A stretch of DNA of 64,000 nt from JBFMAI01 sp964462635 (GCA_964462635.1 CAYWYJ010000001.1:1-64000); one strand, 5' to 3'; positions 15,305 to 24,933 are shown, counted from the first letter of the stretch. Notes: a model not told the origin generated them from the sequence alone. A program made the numbers and translations.

Positions 15305-17321
15305 CGGGGCCGCCGCGTCTGGGCGGGAGTCGTCTCGTCGCCAATAGCGGCGCGAGCGTGGCGACCAGGCCCGCCGTCGGGCACAGGGCGGTGGTCAGGG
15401 GGATGTACGTCGGCAGGTGCTCGGGCAACCGGCCCAGGTCGCCGCGGGGTTTCAGCGGGACGTCGATCCAGCTCGCGTGCGTCGCGTTCCGTTGAACACG
15501 CAGCGTCGGCGTCCCCGTGGCCGGGTAGCGCGTGAAGGTGTCCCCGTCGTGCCCGGCGACGGCCACCCGCAGCCGGTGGTCCTTCCGCAGCACCGTTGAG
15601 ATCGGCAGCAGGTCGAATGTGATCTCGGCCGCCTCGCCCGGCACCAGCGGCTGCGCGTCGGCCCGATCAAACGTGTGATACGGGCCGAAGACGGCCGCGG
15701 GCGGCGTCCGCGACGACACACGGCGATGCACCGCCCGCAACTGCCCCTCCGTCAGGTACACGACCCGCCCGTCGGGCAGCACGTCCTCCAGATAGACGTA
15801 GAACGCCCCGTCCGTCTGGTCGGAGATCACCTGCAAACTCACGACCGGGTGCCCCGTCAACTCGTAATCCTGGTCCAGCGGCGGCGAGTCGTAGACGAGT
15901 AGCCGGGCGTCCTGTTCCGCGCGGTCCGGGTACACGATCGGCACGCCGGACAATCCCGAGAACCAGCGGTTGTCGGGCCCCGTGGTGGCGTCGAAATCGA
16001 CGACGTAGGTGTCTTCGCCGGCGGCGGTCGTCGGCGCTTCGCGGCTCAGCGCTCCGTCCGGCGCGAAATACCAGCGCTCGGTGGTGAAACCGGCGGGCGG
16101 CCAGACGCTGGTCGTCTTCCACGTCCGCTCGACGTACGTGTAGTACCGCACTTCCCGCCGGCGTGCCCCCGCCGCGTCCGTCTGCAGGAATGTGTCGAAC
16201 AGCGGCACCGCCTGCCAGATGGCGTCGATGACCTGCTGGCGTTCGAGGGCCGGCGGGGTGTTGAAGTCGTACGGGTCGCAGCGGTAGTTGCCGGTGTGCG
16301 TCTGCGGGGCGATGACGACGACGTGATAGGGCGTGTCGAGCGTGTTGAACGCGCTGAGCGCCCCGCGGGCCGTCCCCGCGTCCTGCCAGCCGACCACGCG
16401 CTGGATCGCCGCCGACCGCGCGGTCGTCGCCGGTCCCAGCAGCGGGCTGATGTCGTTGACGGCGACGGTCTCGAAGAGGTCGTCGCGGTACTCGATCCGC
16501 CGAGCGGCGTCGAACACGGTGGGGTTGTCGGCGTGCTGGGCGATGGCGTCGGCGAGGGCGTTGCCGGCGCCGGTGATCGGCCGCACGCCGAGCAGGGCCG
16601 CGGCGATCACGTCGGCGAAGACGGCCAGCCAACTGCGCGGGTTGGCGGCGATCACGATATCGAGGAAGGTGATGTCGTTGCGGTCCATGCGGGCGGTGAC
16701 TTCGCTCCAGGCGGCGACGAAGTGCTCGTTGAAGATGCCCCCGGGGTGGCTGACGTCGAGGTAGATGTCGCTGTAGCTGTACGTCGGCAACACCGCGGCC
16801 ACCGCCGGGTGTCCGACGGCCCCCAGCCAGTCGGCGGTGACGCCCGCGTACGACACGCCGAGGCCGCCGACCTTGCCGTTGGACCACGGTTGCGCGACCA
16901 CCCAATCGACCAAGGCGCCGAAGTCGGCGACCTCGCGCGGCGACCAGGGGGCGGTGGACACGCCGAACGACGCCCCGGTCCCGCGCACGTCCACCATGAC
17001 GGCGGCGTAGCCGGCGGCGTTCAGCCACGTGCCGTCGGTCAGATACTTGCCGACGAAGGGCGGCAGGAACTCCGGCAGGGCGTAGTCGCGCCAGTAGCGG
17101 CCGAGCTGCATGACCGCGGGGACGGTCGTTCCCTCGGGCAGGTCGGGCGGCAGCCAGACATCGACGGCCAGTTGGACGCCGTCGTCCATCGTGACGTAGG
17201 TGGACTCGGGTTGGGGTACGCCGCAGCCGGCCGCGAAGACGAGGGCGAGCACCCCGAGCATCCGGCGCGGGCGGCGGCGAGGGTGAGACCGGTGGGCCGT
17301 ATGGGCGGGCGGGATTCTCAC
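15279..17321 (-). CDS. CocE/NonD family alpha/beta hydrolase lipoprotein
   Basis: The protein is 680 residues from GTG 17321. That start gives an Arg-rich N-region then the lipobox LGVLALVFAAGC, with AAGGATG as ribosome site. The open frame extends further upstream only because repeats happen to be open. The CocE/PepX S15 alpha/beta-hydrolase domain follows: MVDVRGTGASFG (oxyanion region), the nucleophile elbow GLGVSYAGVTADWL (Ser at about residue 157), an acid in VVGWQDAGTARG and a His in APQTHTGNY. The C-terminal jelly-roll domain (about 430-650) is of PepX_C type. Likely a cell-envelope esterase, acylase or dipeptidyl peptidase; the substrate is unknown. Confidence 0.9.
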   Translation of the reverse strand: MRIPPAHTAHRSHPRRRPRRMLGVLALVFAAGCGVPQPESTYVTMDDGVQLAVDVWLPPDLPEGTTVPAVMQLGRYWRDYALPEFLPPFVGKYLTDGTWLNAAGYAAVMVDVRGTGASFGVSTAPWSPREVADFGALVDWVVAQPWSNGKVGGLGVSYAGVTADWLGAVGHPAVAAVLPTYSYSDIYLDVSHPGGIFNEHFVAAWSEVTARMDRNDITFLDIVIAANPRSWLAVFADVIAAALLGVRPITGAGNALADAIAQHADNPTVFDAARRIEYRDDLFETVAVNDISPLLGPATTARSAAIQRVVGWQDAGTARGALSAFNTLDTPYHVVVIAPQTHTGNYRCDPYDFNTPPALERQQVIDAIWQAVPLFDTFLQTDAAGARRREVRYYTYVERTWKTTSVWPPAGFTTERWYFAPDGALSREAPTTAAGEDTYVVDFDATTGPDNRWFSGLSGVPIVYPDRAEQDARLLVYDSPPLDQDYELTGHPVVSLQVISDQTDGAFYVYLEDVLPDGRVVYLTEGQLRAVHRRVSSRTPPAAVFGPYHTFDRADAQPLVPGEAAEITFDLLPISTVLRKDHRLRVAVAGHDGDTFTRYPATGTPTLRVQRNATHASWIDVPLKPRGDLGRLPEHLPTYIPLTTALCPTAGLVATLAPLLATRRLPPRRGGPATGERPRR

Positions 17322-17357
17322 GCATTCATCCTTGGCGACCGTTCGTCGGGGGCTGAG

Positions 17358-17617
17358 CCACTGCTCAAGAGCAGTGGCACACGGTCTTGTAGCGGCCGGG
17401 CTCCGCACCGGCCGTCGCGTAGCGGCTCGCCACAGCGAGTCGCCTGTGGCGACCGGGCTCTGTACCGGCCGTCGCGTAGCGGCTCGCCACAGCGAGTCGC
17501 CTGTGGCGACCGGGCTCTGTACCGGCCGTCGCGAAGCGGCTCGCCACAGCGAGTCGCCTGTGGCGACCGGGCTTGGTACCGGCCGTAGAGCGCGGAACCA
17601 CTGCTCAAGAGCAGTGG
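17358..17617. repeat. 57-bp tandem repeat array bracketed by a 20-bp palindrome
   Basis: A 57-bp unit starts at 17396, 17453, 17510 and 17567 (three full copies and a partial fourth). Each contains GCGGCTCGCCACAGCGAGTC and ACCGGGCTCTGTACCGGCC. An identical palindrome CCACTGCTCAAGAGCAGTGG stands on each side (17358-17377 and 17598-17617). There are no unique spacers, so it is not a CRISPR array. Single copies of the unit occur near 7573, 40692-40836 and 44604-44690. Confidence 0.9.
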
Positions 17618-17823
17618 CACACGGGTCGATCCGAGCCGCGACCGTGAGGGAGCGGTAGCGGCCGGCAGTTCGCCAGGCGTTCACCGGCCATTGGCCGGTG
17701 CCACACGGGCGCCGGGGGCACCGCTGGCGCAGTGGCACCGCCGGTGCAGCGGCACCGACGCGGTGGCGCTAGCGGTGCACTGGCGCCACAAGCACTCTTT
17801 ATCGGATATTCTGCGGGGCCCCA
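17618..17823. repeat. palindrome-rich spacer before murJ 3' end
   Basis: Holds a perfect palindrome CACCGGCCATTGGCCGGTG (17682-17700), then a run of short GGCACCG/CGGTGCC inverted motifs to about 17788. No gene is seen. It follows the stop of murJ on the minus strand and could stabilise or end that transcript. Confidence 0.6.
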
Positions 17824-19491
17824 TCAAGTCCCGCCGCGGGGTGTCCGCCGCCAGCGCCGCGGCAACAACATGCTGACCTCGCCGAGCTTCAGCAGCCGGG
17901 CGGCGACCAGGAACACGGCGGTGCCGATGACGAGCAGCCCGGCGGTCTCGAAGCCCCGCCCCGCCCACTTGCCCGGCAGCGTGATGGCCCACGCGGACCA
18001 TGTGGGGCGAACGGCGGTCAGTGCGACCGCGGTGACGCCGGCGCAGACTAACATTCGCACCCCGGCGGTCACGGTCGGCCGGTCGAACAGCCGCACGGCC
18101 AGCCGGCGCTGGAGAATCGCGCAACCGGCGGCGACGGACAGCGTGGCGGTGATGCACGAGCTGATGGCGAAGCCGGCCTCGCGGACGTTGTCGACCCAGA
18201 TCAGGCCGAAGCTGATGGCGATGTTCAGCGGCAGGACGAGGGCGCTGATCGTCAGCGGGGTCCGCACGTCGCCGAGGCTGTAGAACGCCCGCATCACGAT
18301 GTGTTGGGCACAAAAGGCCCACAACCCAAAGCCATAGCACACAACGACATAGCTCGTGCGGGCGGTGTGGGCCGCGGTGAAGTTGCCGTGCTCGAACAGC
18401 AGACGCACGATCGGGGCGGCGAGCATGACCATCATCACGCCCGCGAGCAGTCCCTCAAACACGGCCAGCCGCAGCGATTGGCGCACTTCCGCGGCCCAGG
18501 CGGGCCAGTCGGCCCGGGCTGCCAGGCGGCTGAACGCCGGCAGCGCCGCGGTCGCCAGCGAAATCACCAGCACGCCGAGTGGGAATTGATAGAGCCGCTG
18601 GGCGTACGTGATCGCCGACAGGGCCCCCTCGACCAGCGGGTAGCGGAAGGTCCAGCCGAAGAACGTCGCAGTGGCCGGCGTCCCCGCCACGTGCGTCAGC
18701 AGCGCACACACCTGCGCGTCGGCGAACACTCCGAACGCGAGTACCCCTTGGCCGAGGGCTACCGGCGGCAGCAGCGACAGCATATGCCGGACGGTCGGCT
18801 CCCGCGGCTCCAGTCGCCAGCCGAGCGGCACGCCCTGCCGTCGCAAGGCGGGCAGCAGGAACAGCACTTGCAGCACGCCCGCCACAACCACAGTGGCTGC
18901 CACGACATACACCTGTCGGTCGGGGTCGCCGGGGTACCAGCACGGGGCCAGCCCGACCAGCCCGACGATCATCACGACGTTCAGGATCACGGGGGCCAGG
19001 GCGGCGGGGACGAAGCTGCCGACGCAGTTGAGCAGGCTGGACAGCAGGGCCACGACGCAGATCGTCAGCATGAACGGGAGCATCAGCCCGGTTAGAGAGA
19101 GCAGCAGCCGCCGGGCCGGTTCTTTTTCGGCGTCCCCAGGCCAGAAGAACCAGATGGCCGCCAGGATCGCCGCGATCACGATGATGAGGGCCGTCAGGGC
19201 CACGGTCATCAGGGCCAGGGTGCGGGCCAGCAGTCGCCAGGCGGCGTCGCGGCCCTCGGTCTCGAGCGTGCGGGTAAACGTGGGGACGAAGACCGGTGAC
19301 ATCGCGCCTTCGCCGAACAGCCGGCGGAACAGGTTGGGGAATTGAAAGGCGTAGGAGAAGGCGTCCTGAATCCACCCCAGGCCGAACGCCTGTGCCAGGA
19401 GCACGTCCCGCACCAGCCCCGTGATCCGCGAGGTGAGGGTGCAGACGGCGATGAGCTTGGCCGACGAGACGACGCTGCGCTGTCCCGGCAT
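17824..19491 (-). CDS. murJ: lipid II flippase MurJ
   Basis: The 555-residue integral membrane protein belongs to the MOP superfamily and flips lipid II for peptidoglycan synthesis. The N-terminal signature is RITGLVRDVLLAQAFGLGWI, then DAFSYAFQFPNLFRRLFGEGAMSPVFVPTF, quoted here in parts. About 14 hydrophobic helices follow, including MLPFMLTICVVALLSSLLN and GVLVISLATAALPAFSRLAA. The later block GFGLWAFCAQHIVMRAFYSL is also typical. The start MPGQRSVVSSAK at 19491 is chosen over an upstream in-frame start because a -10 box ends 7 nt before it. A working MurJ fits a peptidoglycan cell wall in this bacterium. Confidence 0.95.
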   Translation of the reverse strand: MPGQRSVVSSAKLIAVCTLTSRITGLVRDVLLAQAFGLGWIQDAFSYAFQFPNLFRRLFGEGAMSPVFVPTFTRTLETEGRDAAWRLLARTLALMTVALTALIIVIAAILAAIWFFWPGDAEKEPARRLLLSLTGLMLPFMLTICVVALLSSLLNCVGSFVPAALAPVILNVVMIVGLVGLAPCWYPGDPDRQVYVVAATVVVAGVLQVLFLLPALRRQGVPLGWRLEPREPTVRHMLSLLPPVALGQGVLAFGVFADAQVCALLTHVAGTPATATFFGWTFRYPLVEGALSAITYAQRLYQFPLGVLVISLATAALPAFSRLAARADWPAWAAEVRQSLRLAVFEGLLAGVMMVMLAAPIVRLLFEHGNFTAAHTARTSYVVVCYGFGLWAFCAQHIVMRAFYSLGDVRTPLTISALVLPLNIAISFGLIWVDNVREAGFAISSCITATLSVAAGCAILQRRLAVRLFDRPTVTAGVRMLVCAGVTAVALTAVRPTWSAWAITLPGKWAGRGFETAGLLVIGTAVFLVAARLLKLGEVSMLLPRRWRRTPRGGT

Positions 19492-19498
19492 GGGGCGG

Positions 19499-19527
19499 AT
19501 GATAGTCGGTCCGGGGGGGGCGACCAA
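19499..19527 (-). promoter_or_regulatory. promoter of murJ, leaderless arrangement
   Basis: On the minus strand TTGGTC (19527-19522), a 17-nt spacer, TATCAT (19504-19499), then 7 nt to ATG 19491. Confidence 0.55.
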
Positions 19528-19771
19528 GGTAGACCGGGAGCGCACGCTACTGAGGCCGGTTCAACGGACCTGCGCATCGAATTAGCGGCATCTTGGCTTG
19601 GTCTTAGCGCGCGGGGGCTATTCCGTAACCGCTGGATTCGCGGGCCGGGTGAAGGAGAGGGGAGCAGGTCGACTGGCGCGGCGGCTGGGCGGCCGCTGAC
19701 TTCTGGGGCGCGCGGTGCGCTCTGAGATCCGGGTTTCGCGGCCCCGAGCGATCGGCAGTGGGAGACATGGT

Positions 19772-20815
19772 ATGACGAAGCGACGACGTGGCGACAAGGC
19801 GGTGGGCCCCGTACGGCCCGCGTTCACACTCATCGAGTTGCTGGTGGTGGTGGCGATCATCGCGCTACTGATCTCCATTCTGCTGCCAGCGCTGAACGGG
19901 GCGCGTCGCTCGGCCAAGGCCGTGAAGTGCGCGGCCAACCTGCGCAGCGTGGGCCAGGCGTTTGCGACCTACCTGGCGGAGAACCGCGCCTTCTACCCGC
20001 CGTCGTACGTCTATCCGTTGGACGGGGACGGGAACTACGACCTGAAGGACCAGCCGTACGGGCACCCTTACGGCTACGCGCACTGGTCATGGTTCCTGTT
20101 CAACCGCGGGACGGTCGATCCCAACGCGTTCACCTGTCCGGAGTTCCCCAACGCGGGCGTACCGCGCACGAACCCCGGTTCCGAGTCCCGCGATTGGGAA
20201 GTCGGGGAGCAGTTCGACCAGAACAACAGCGGCCCGCCCGGGAGCCTGACCGACTGGCAGGCCCCGCGGGTCGCGTTCGTGGCCAACGCCGCGATCGTGC
20301 CGCGGAACAAGTTCACCAAGGAACTTTCCGGCGGCGAGCGCTACAACATCCTGGTCAGTGAAAGCGCGATCAAGGAAGGACGCCGGACGGTCCTGGCCGC
20401 CGAGTTCAACCGCAACTGGCGGCTGGCGGCGGTGCAAGGCGGGGGCGGCTTGTTGAGCAAGAGCCACCGTCCGGTGAATCCCTTCTTCAACATTGGCAGC
20501 GGCACGGACGAGTACCGGGCGTCCGCGGGCGGGGGCTTCACCTACGGCCCCCCCGGCGCCAAGGACTATGGCCTGTGGTCGCTGAGCTCCCTGGAGGACA
20601 AGGTGGGCGTGATTGAAGGCGAGGCGGGGCCGGAGATCAACGTGATCGGGCGGCACCATCCGGGCGGCGACAAGCTGGGTGGGGCGACGAACTTCCTGTA
20701 CGTGGACGGGAGTGTGGCGCGCAAGACGGTCCTGGAGACGATGAAACAGCGTGAATGGGGCAGCGCGTACTACAGCCTGTCGGGGCCGAACACCCAGGTT
20801 TTGCCTGGGCAGTAG
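19772..20815 (+). CDS. prepilin-type N-terminal methylation protein (pseudopilin-like, planctomycetal)
   Basis: The 347-residue protein carries the type IV prepilin signal FTLIELLVVVAIIALLISIL after a short basic leader (MTKRRRGDKAVGPVRPA), with methylation after cleavage before Phe expected. The globular part ends HHPGGDKLGGATNFLYVDGS, the H-X9-DG-like block common to the large planctomycete family of secreted prepilin-tailed proteins. Such proteins are processed by prepilin peptidase and assembled by, or displayed through, a type II/IV-like machine; none of that machinery is in this window. The start at 19772 follows GGGAG. It precedes the dockerin-protein cluster. Confidence 0.9.
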   Translation: MTKRRRGDKAVGPVRPAFTLIELLVVVAIIALLISILLPALNGARRSAKAVKCAANLRSVGQAFATYLAENRAFYPPSYVYPLDGDGNYDLKDQPYGHPYGYAHWSWFLFNRGTVDPNAFTCPEFPNAGVPRTNPGSESRDWEVGEQFDQNNSGPPGSLTDWQAPRVAFVANAAIVPRNKFTKELSGGERYNILVSESAIKEGRRTVLAAEFNRNWRLAAVQGGGGLLSKSHRPVNPFFNIGSGTDEYRASAGGGFTYGPPGAKDYGLWSLSSLEDKVGVIEGEAGPEINVIGRHHPGGDKLGGATNFLYVDGSVARKTVLETMKQREWGSAYYSLSGPNTQVLPGQ

Positions 20816-20933
20816 GCCGCCGGTCCGCGCGCGAGTCTTGTCGGTGGTGTGGTAAGACGATCATGAGGGTGGCATCAGGGGTGCCACGGGTCCAAAGTGT
20901 ATCGGTAGCGTTCTTCACAACGGAGGAAAAGAA

Positions 20934-23660
20934 ATGGTACGAAGCTTGAAGTACAGCCCTATCGCGGCGCTCCTGCTGGTCGCGATGGTAGGGGCGACGG
21001 CCTGGGCGCAACCGCACCAGGTCAACATCAGCGGGGCGACGCTGTTCGCCAACTTCTTCACTAAAGAGGCGTCGACCAACGACTTCATCAATGTAGACAA
21101 CGATATGAAGTGGATCGACCCGACGTGCATTTTCTCGAATCCCAACGACTGCATCCAAGTGCCCAACGCCGGGTTCGATCCCTGCCCGTGCCTGCAAAGC
21201 GGCTGGACGGACTACGTGGACCAGCTCGCGCCGGCGTTCAACCCCCCGAACTCCTGCCTGTTGCCCTTCCCGCCCACGTGGTGGGTGGTGAATTACCGCG
21301 GCGTCGGGTCGGGTAACGGTCTGGCCGATCTGCGCGACTTCGCGCTGACGGGCGTCATCCCGCAGACCCCCCCGACCGATTTCGGTTACATCAATCGCGT
21401 CAAGTACGCCGAGCTGGGCCAGGTGGTGGGCATCGGCGGGTGTCCGGCGGGGCCGAGCGGAACGCCGAGCCAGTGGGCGCAGACGTCGATCGACCTGGCG
21501 GTCATGGACGTGCCGACGACGTGGTTCGTGACGCAGCCCGGCGCGCCGTCGTGGCATCGCCTGCCCGGGCAGGCCGGCTACGGCCTCAACCCGCGCAAGT
21601 CCTGGAATGCCAACCAGAGCAACAAGCTCAAGAGCCTGTGCGAGACGGGTAACCCGAACAACTGCTTGAACATCAACGTGACCAACCCGGACAACCGCAC
21701 GGTCTTCGACACCGAAATCGCCTGGGTGCCCATCGCGTTCATCGCCAACCGCGGCGCTCTGCCGGACGCGAACGCCGACACGCTGCGCGTCACCGAACTC
21801 CAGTACCTGTTCGTCACCGGCCGCTTGCCCAGCGGGCGCAACCCCATCGCCGCCACGCGCGACGCGGGTTCCGGCACGCGTAACGGCGCCATGAACAGCA
21901 TCGGCGTCGATCCGAGCTGGGGCGTCGGCGACAACCTCGGCCTCAAGCAGGAGAACGCCAAGCTCACGCTGCTGGGCAACCACTTCCTGCCGACGCACTG
22001 CGGCGGCTCGGGCATCATCGAGGACGTGGTCAAGAACCACCGTCTGGCCATCGGTTACACCGGTCTGGCGGGCAGCAGCCGCGCCGTCGGCGACGCCCTG
22101 GCGGGCCGCTACGAGATTCTGAATGTGATCTTCGACGATCGCGGCGGGACGCTGGCCGTCCGGCCGAAGATCGACACCTGCCTGGACAACTGCAATCCGG
22201 ACCTCGGCTACGCCGTGGGCGGCCCTGAGACGTTCGCCACCGTTGGCGACCCGTTCGAGACCAACCCTGGCTCGCCGGCGTACATGGTCAACCAGCACGC
22301 CGCGGACTATCTGCGGAACATGGTCGCCAGCATCAACGCCACGGTGGCAGTGCCGGGCGGCTCAGAGAGCTACTTCATGCCGGGCGAGCTGCTGGCCAAG
22401 GAGTACTTCCTCAGCGCCGGTCTCGACTGCTTGCAGGACCCGTTCAATCCCACCAACCTGGTGCCCAACCCCAACCTGAACCAGACGCTTCAGGATTGGA
22501 TTCGTGCGAACAACGGCCTGGGCGTCGGCGGTGATACCCCCGCGTTCGGCAGCGTCAACGTCGCCAACAAGGTCCCGGTCCGCGCCAAGGCCAGCGACTA
22601 CACCTGTGCCGGCGGCTTTGATCCGCCGGGCATCGTGTGGCCCGACGATCCGAACCCCCCGCTGTGCGATCCGAACACCCCCTGGACGCCGCAGCCCCAG
22701 TGTGACTGCGCTTATCCGCCGCGCGGCTTCTACAGCGACGGCACCGACGGTGGCGTCGGCTACGTGAACCGCCAGGGCGGGGCCAACCTGGTCTACGGGG
22801 CCAACCTGAACCTGCGCAACCGGATCACGGGCGACTTCAACGGCGACGGCCGCTGCAATATCAACGACATCACCAAGATGATGCAAGCGCTGCACAACGT
22901 GGCGCAGTATGTGGCCGACGATCAGACCGCCGGTTACTCGAACGCGACCAACCCCGTGGTCGTCGAGATCCTCGGCGACTTCAACGGCGACGGCAACTTC
23001 GACTGCCGTGACGTGCGGTACTTCTGCGACGGTCTGGCCCTCGACCCAACGACCGGGAAGCTGCGGCGCTGGGAGGCGTTCCAGCGCGTGGATGACGCCT
23101 GGTTCGCCCTGACCGGCGACGACAACTACTTCAACACGAACATTTACGACCGCAACGGCAACCCGCGGCCGTGGGTGCGCGGCGCGTCGGCGGCCGACGT
23201 GGCCGGCGCGGCCTACACCGCTCCGGGCGCCGCCCCGGTCGGGTACGACTGCCGCGTGGACTGCGCCGATGTCCGCTACATCGACCTGAACTTCGGCAAT
23301 TGGAACAACCCCGATCATGCCGCCGTGATGGACCTGAGCTGCGACCTGGACGACGACCTGACGGTCGGTTGCCGCGATATCTTCAAGCTCTACCCGCTGA
23401 TGGGCAGCACCTGCGCCAACCTGACGCACGCGTGCGGCCTGTGCAAGGGTGATGTCAACGGCGACCACTGGGTCGACTTCGGCGACATCAACCCGTTTGT
23501 GCTCTACATGAGCAATCCGGCGGGCTGGTTGGCCACGTATCCCGACGCCAACCCGGCCAACGGCGATATCAACGAAGACGGTTTCGTCGACTTCGGCGAC
23601 ATCAACCCGTTCGTTTCGCTTCTGGCCTCGCTTGGCGGGCAGCCTTACCCCTGCCCGTAG
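20934..23660 (+). CDS. PstS-like substrate-binding protein with two dockerin-like regions
   Basis: The 908-residue secreted protein has signal peptide IAALLLVAMVGATAWAQ. The N-terminal half resembles phosphate-type periplasmic binding proteins: VNISGATLFANFF, YRGVGSGNGLADL and TRDAGSGTRNGAMNSI are the ligand-loop counterparts. Two EF-hand regions follow. The first is irregular (DFNGDGRCNINDITKMMQAL, DFNGDGNFDCRDVRYFCDGL, then DCRVDCADVRYIDLNFG). The second is the C-terminal standard tail (GDVNGDHWVDFGDINPFVLY, GDINEDGFVDFGDINPFVSL). ACGGAGGAAAAG precedes the ATG. Inference: a surface-held binding protein rather than a classic ABC-importer subunit, since no transporter genes are near. Confidence 0.82.
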   Translation: MVRSLKYSPIAALLLVAMVGATAWAQPHQVNISGATLFANFFTKEASTNDFINVDNDMKWIDPTCIFSNPNDCIQVPNAGFDPCPCLQSGWTDYVDQLAPAFNPPNSCLLPFPPTWWVVNYRGVGSGNGLADLRDFALTGVIPQTPPTDFGYINRVKYAELGQVVGIGGCPAGPSGTPSQWAQTSIDLAVMDVPTTWFVTQPGAPSWHRLPGQAGYGLNPRKSWNANQSNKLKSLCETGNPNNCLNINVTNPDNRTVFDTEIAWVPIAFIANRGALPDANADTLRVTELQYLFVTGRLPSGRNPIAATRDAGSGTRNGAMNSIGVDPSWGVGDNLGLKQENAKLTLLGNHFLPTHCGGSGIIEDVVKNHRLAIGYTGLAGSSRAVGDALAGRYEILNVIFDDRGGTLAVRPKIDTCLDNCNPDLGYAVGGPETFATVGDPFETNPGSPAYMVNQHAADYLRNMVASINATVAVPGGSESYFMPGELLAKEYFLSAGLDCLQDPFNPTNLVPNPNLNQTLQDWIRANNGLGVGGDTPAFGSVNVANKVPVRAKASDYTCAGGFDPPGIVWPDDPNPPLCDPNTPWTPQPQCDCAYPPRGFYSDGTDGGVGYVNRQGGANLVYGANLNLRNRITGDFNGDGRCNINDITKMMQALHNVAQYVADDQTAGYSNATNPVVVEILGDFNGDGNFDCRDVRYFCDGLALDPTTGKLRRWEAFQRVDDAWFALTGDDNYFNTNIYDRNGNPRPWVRGASAADVAGAAYTAPGAAPVGYDCRVDCADVRYIDLNFGNWNNPDHAAVMDLSCDLDDDLTVGCRDIFKLYPLMGSTCANLTHACGLCKGDVNGDHWVDFGDINPFVLYMSNPAGWLATYPDANPANGDINEDGFVDFGDINPFVSLLASLGGQPYPCP

Positions 23661-23713
23661 TGGACCGCCGCACCGCCGGCGCGCGGTAACGTGATCCGCC
23701 CCGCAACGCCCGG

Positions 23714-23740
23714 CCGGCCGGTGGTGACCCCACCGGCCGG
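23714..23740 (+). terminator. candidate terminator hairpin after the PstS-like gene
   Basis: An 11-bp perfect stem (CCGGCCGGTGG / CCACCGGCCGG) with a 5-nt loop lies 54 nt beyond the stop. It is followed by TCGCATTGTGTTC, only weakly U-rich. Confidence 0.5.
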
Positions 23741-23815
23741 TCGCATTGTGTTCTGGCCGATCGTCGAAGCACCCCTCGATCTGCGAGAATGGGGTGGCCA
23801 CGTGGCTGAATGTGG

Positions 23816-23821
23816 TACAAT
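23816..23821 (+). promoter_or_regulatory. -10-like box before the YWTD gene
   Basis: TACAAT, 71 nt before ATG 23893. No clear -35 element. Confidence 0.3.
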
Positions 23822-23892
23822 GTCGCTTGGTGTTCAGCGCAGCGGGCGGAGTCGGGCGGCGGGTGGCAGTCGCCCAACGGCGGAGGTGGAAC

Positions 23893-24933
23893 ATGCGAGC
23901 TTTCACACAATCAGTGGTTGGCGCGGTCGGTGTTCTCTGCGCGGCGGCGGCGACCCTTGCGGATGACCAGGTTTTCTGGACCGACGCCGGTCGCGGCGTG
24001 ATCGAGCGTAGTAGCCTGGACGGTTCGCACCGCGTGCTCCTGGTGCAGGGTGTCGCCCCGTCGGGGATCGCGGTCGACGGGGCCGGCGGGAAGATGTACT
24101 GGACCGAGACCGCGCCGGCGCGGATTCGCCGGGCCAACCTGGACGGATCGCAACTTGAGACCCTCGTGACAACGCACCTCTACCGGCCGACGGACATCGA
24201 GCTCGACCTCGCGGGCGGGCGGATGTACTGGTCTGACTACGGTGGCACGATCGGCCGAGCGAATCTCGACGGCGGCAACGTGGAGATTCTCTATATGTAC
24301 AGCGGGGTGTTGCCCGCGGGGCTGGCCCTCGACGTGCCGGGCGGGATGATCTACTGGACCGACCAGATGACGCAGAAGATCTGGCGCGGTCCGCTGGACG
24401 GCGGCGTGGGTCAAGTCCTGATCGCCACGGGGTTGTACGAGCCGACGGACATTGAGCTGGACCTCGTGGCCCGGAAGATGTACTGGACGGATGTCATCTC
24501 CTCCAGTGTTGCACGCGCCAACCTGGACGGTTCCAACGTCGAGTATGTGTTTGTGGCCGCCGTCATCGCGCCGTTCGGGCTCGGCCTCGACACCGCGCGG
24601 CAATGGCTGTACTTCACCGATCCGCGCACGCTGCGCCTGCTCCGCGCGGACTACAAGGGGACGCAATTGGAAACGCTCGTCGGCGGCGAGCTCGTGAAAC
24701 CCGCCGGCCTCGCGCTGCGCCTGGCGCCGGGCGGGGCCATCCCGGGCGACCTCAACTGCGATGGGCTGGTCAATTTCGGCGACATCAACCCGTTCGTCCT
24801 GGCCCTGACCAACCCCGCCGCATGGCAGGCCCAGTACCCCAATTGCCCGTACGCCAACGGCGACCTCAACGCCGACGGCCGCGTGGACTTCGGCGACATC
24901 AACCCGCTTGTGCGGCTGTTGGCCAGCCCGTAG
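23893..24933 (+). CDS. secreted YWTD-type beta-propeller protein with dockerin tail
   Basis: The 346-residue protein has a signal peptide ending near residue 23 (VLCAAAATLADD). A six-bladed LDL-receptor-type propeller follows: blades carry VFWTDAGRGVIERSSLDGS, KMYWTETAPARIRRANLDGS, RMYWSDYGGTIGRANLDGG, MIYWTDQMTQKIWRGPLDGG, KMYWTDVISSSVARANLDGS and WLYFTDPRTLRLLRADYKGT. The tail is the dockerin-like pair GDLNCDGLVNFGDINPFVLA and GDLNADGRVDFGDINPLVRL. The propeller is a likely protein- or glycan-binding module. CGGAGGTGGA precedes the ATG at 23893, favoured over an earlier in-frame start at 23746. Confidence 0.9.
   Translation: MRAFTQSVVGAVGVLCAAAATLADDQVFWTDAGRGVIERSSLDGSHRVLLVQGVAPSGIAVDGAGGKMYWTETAPARIRRANLDGSQLETLVTTHLYRPTDIELDLAGGRMYWSDYGGTIGRANLDGGNVEILYMYSGVLPAGLALDVPGGMIYWTDQMTQKIWRGPLDGGVGQVLIATGLYEPTDIELDLVARKMYWTDVISSSVARANLDGSNVEYVFVAAVIAPFGLGLDTARQWLYFTDPRTLRLLRADYKGTQLETLVGGELVKPAGLALRLAPGGAIPGDLNCDGLVNFGDINPFVLALTNPAAWQAQYPNCPYANGDLNADGRVDFGDINPLVRLLASP

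Noticed and set aside
17358..17617. Possible CRISPR array
   Set aside because: The repeat units are directly adjacent with no unique spacers, and no cas gene is in the window.
15279..17738. Longer start of the CocE-type hydrolase (819 residues)
   Set aside because: The extra N-terminus is translation of the 57-bp tandem repeats; the lipoprotein signal begins at 17321.
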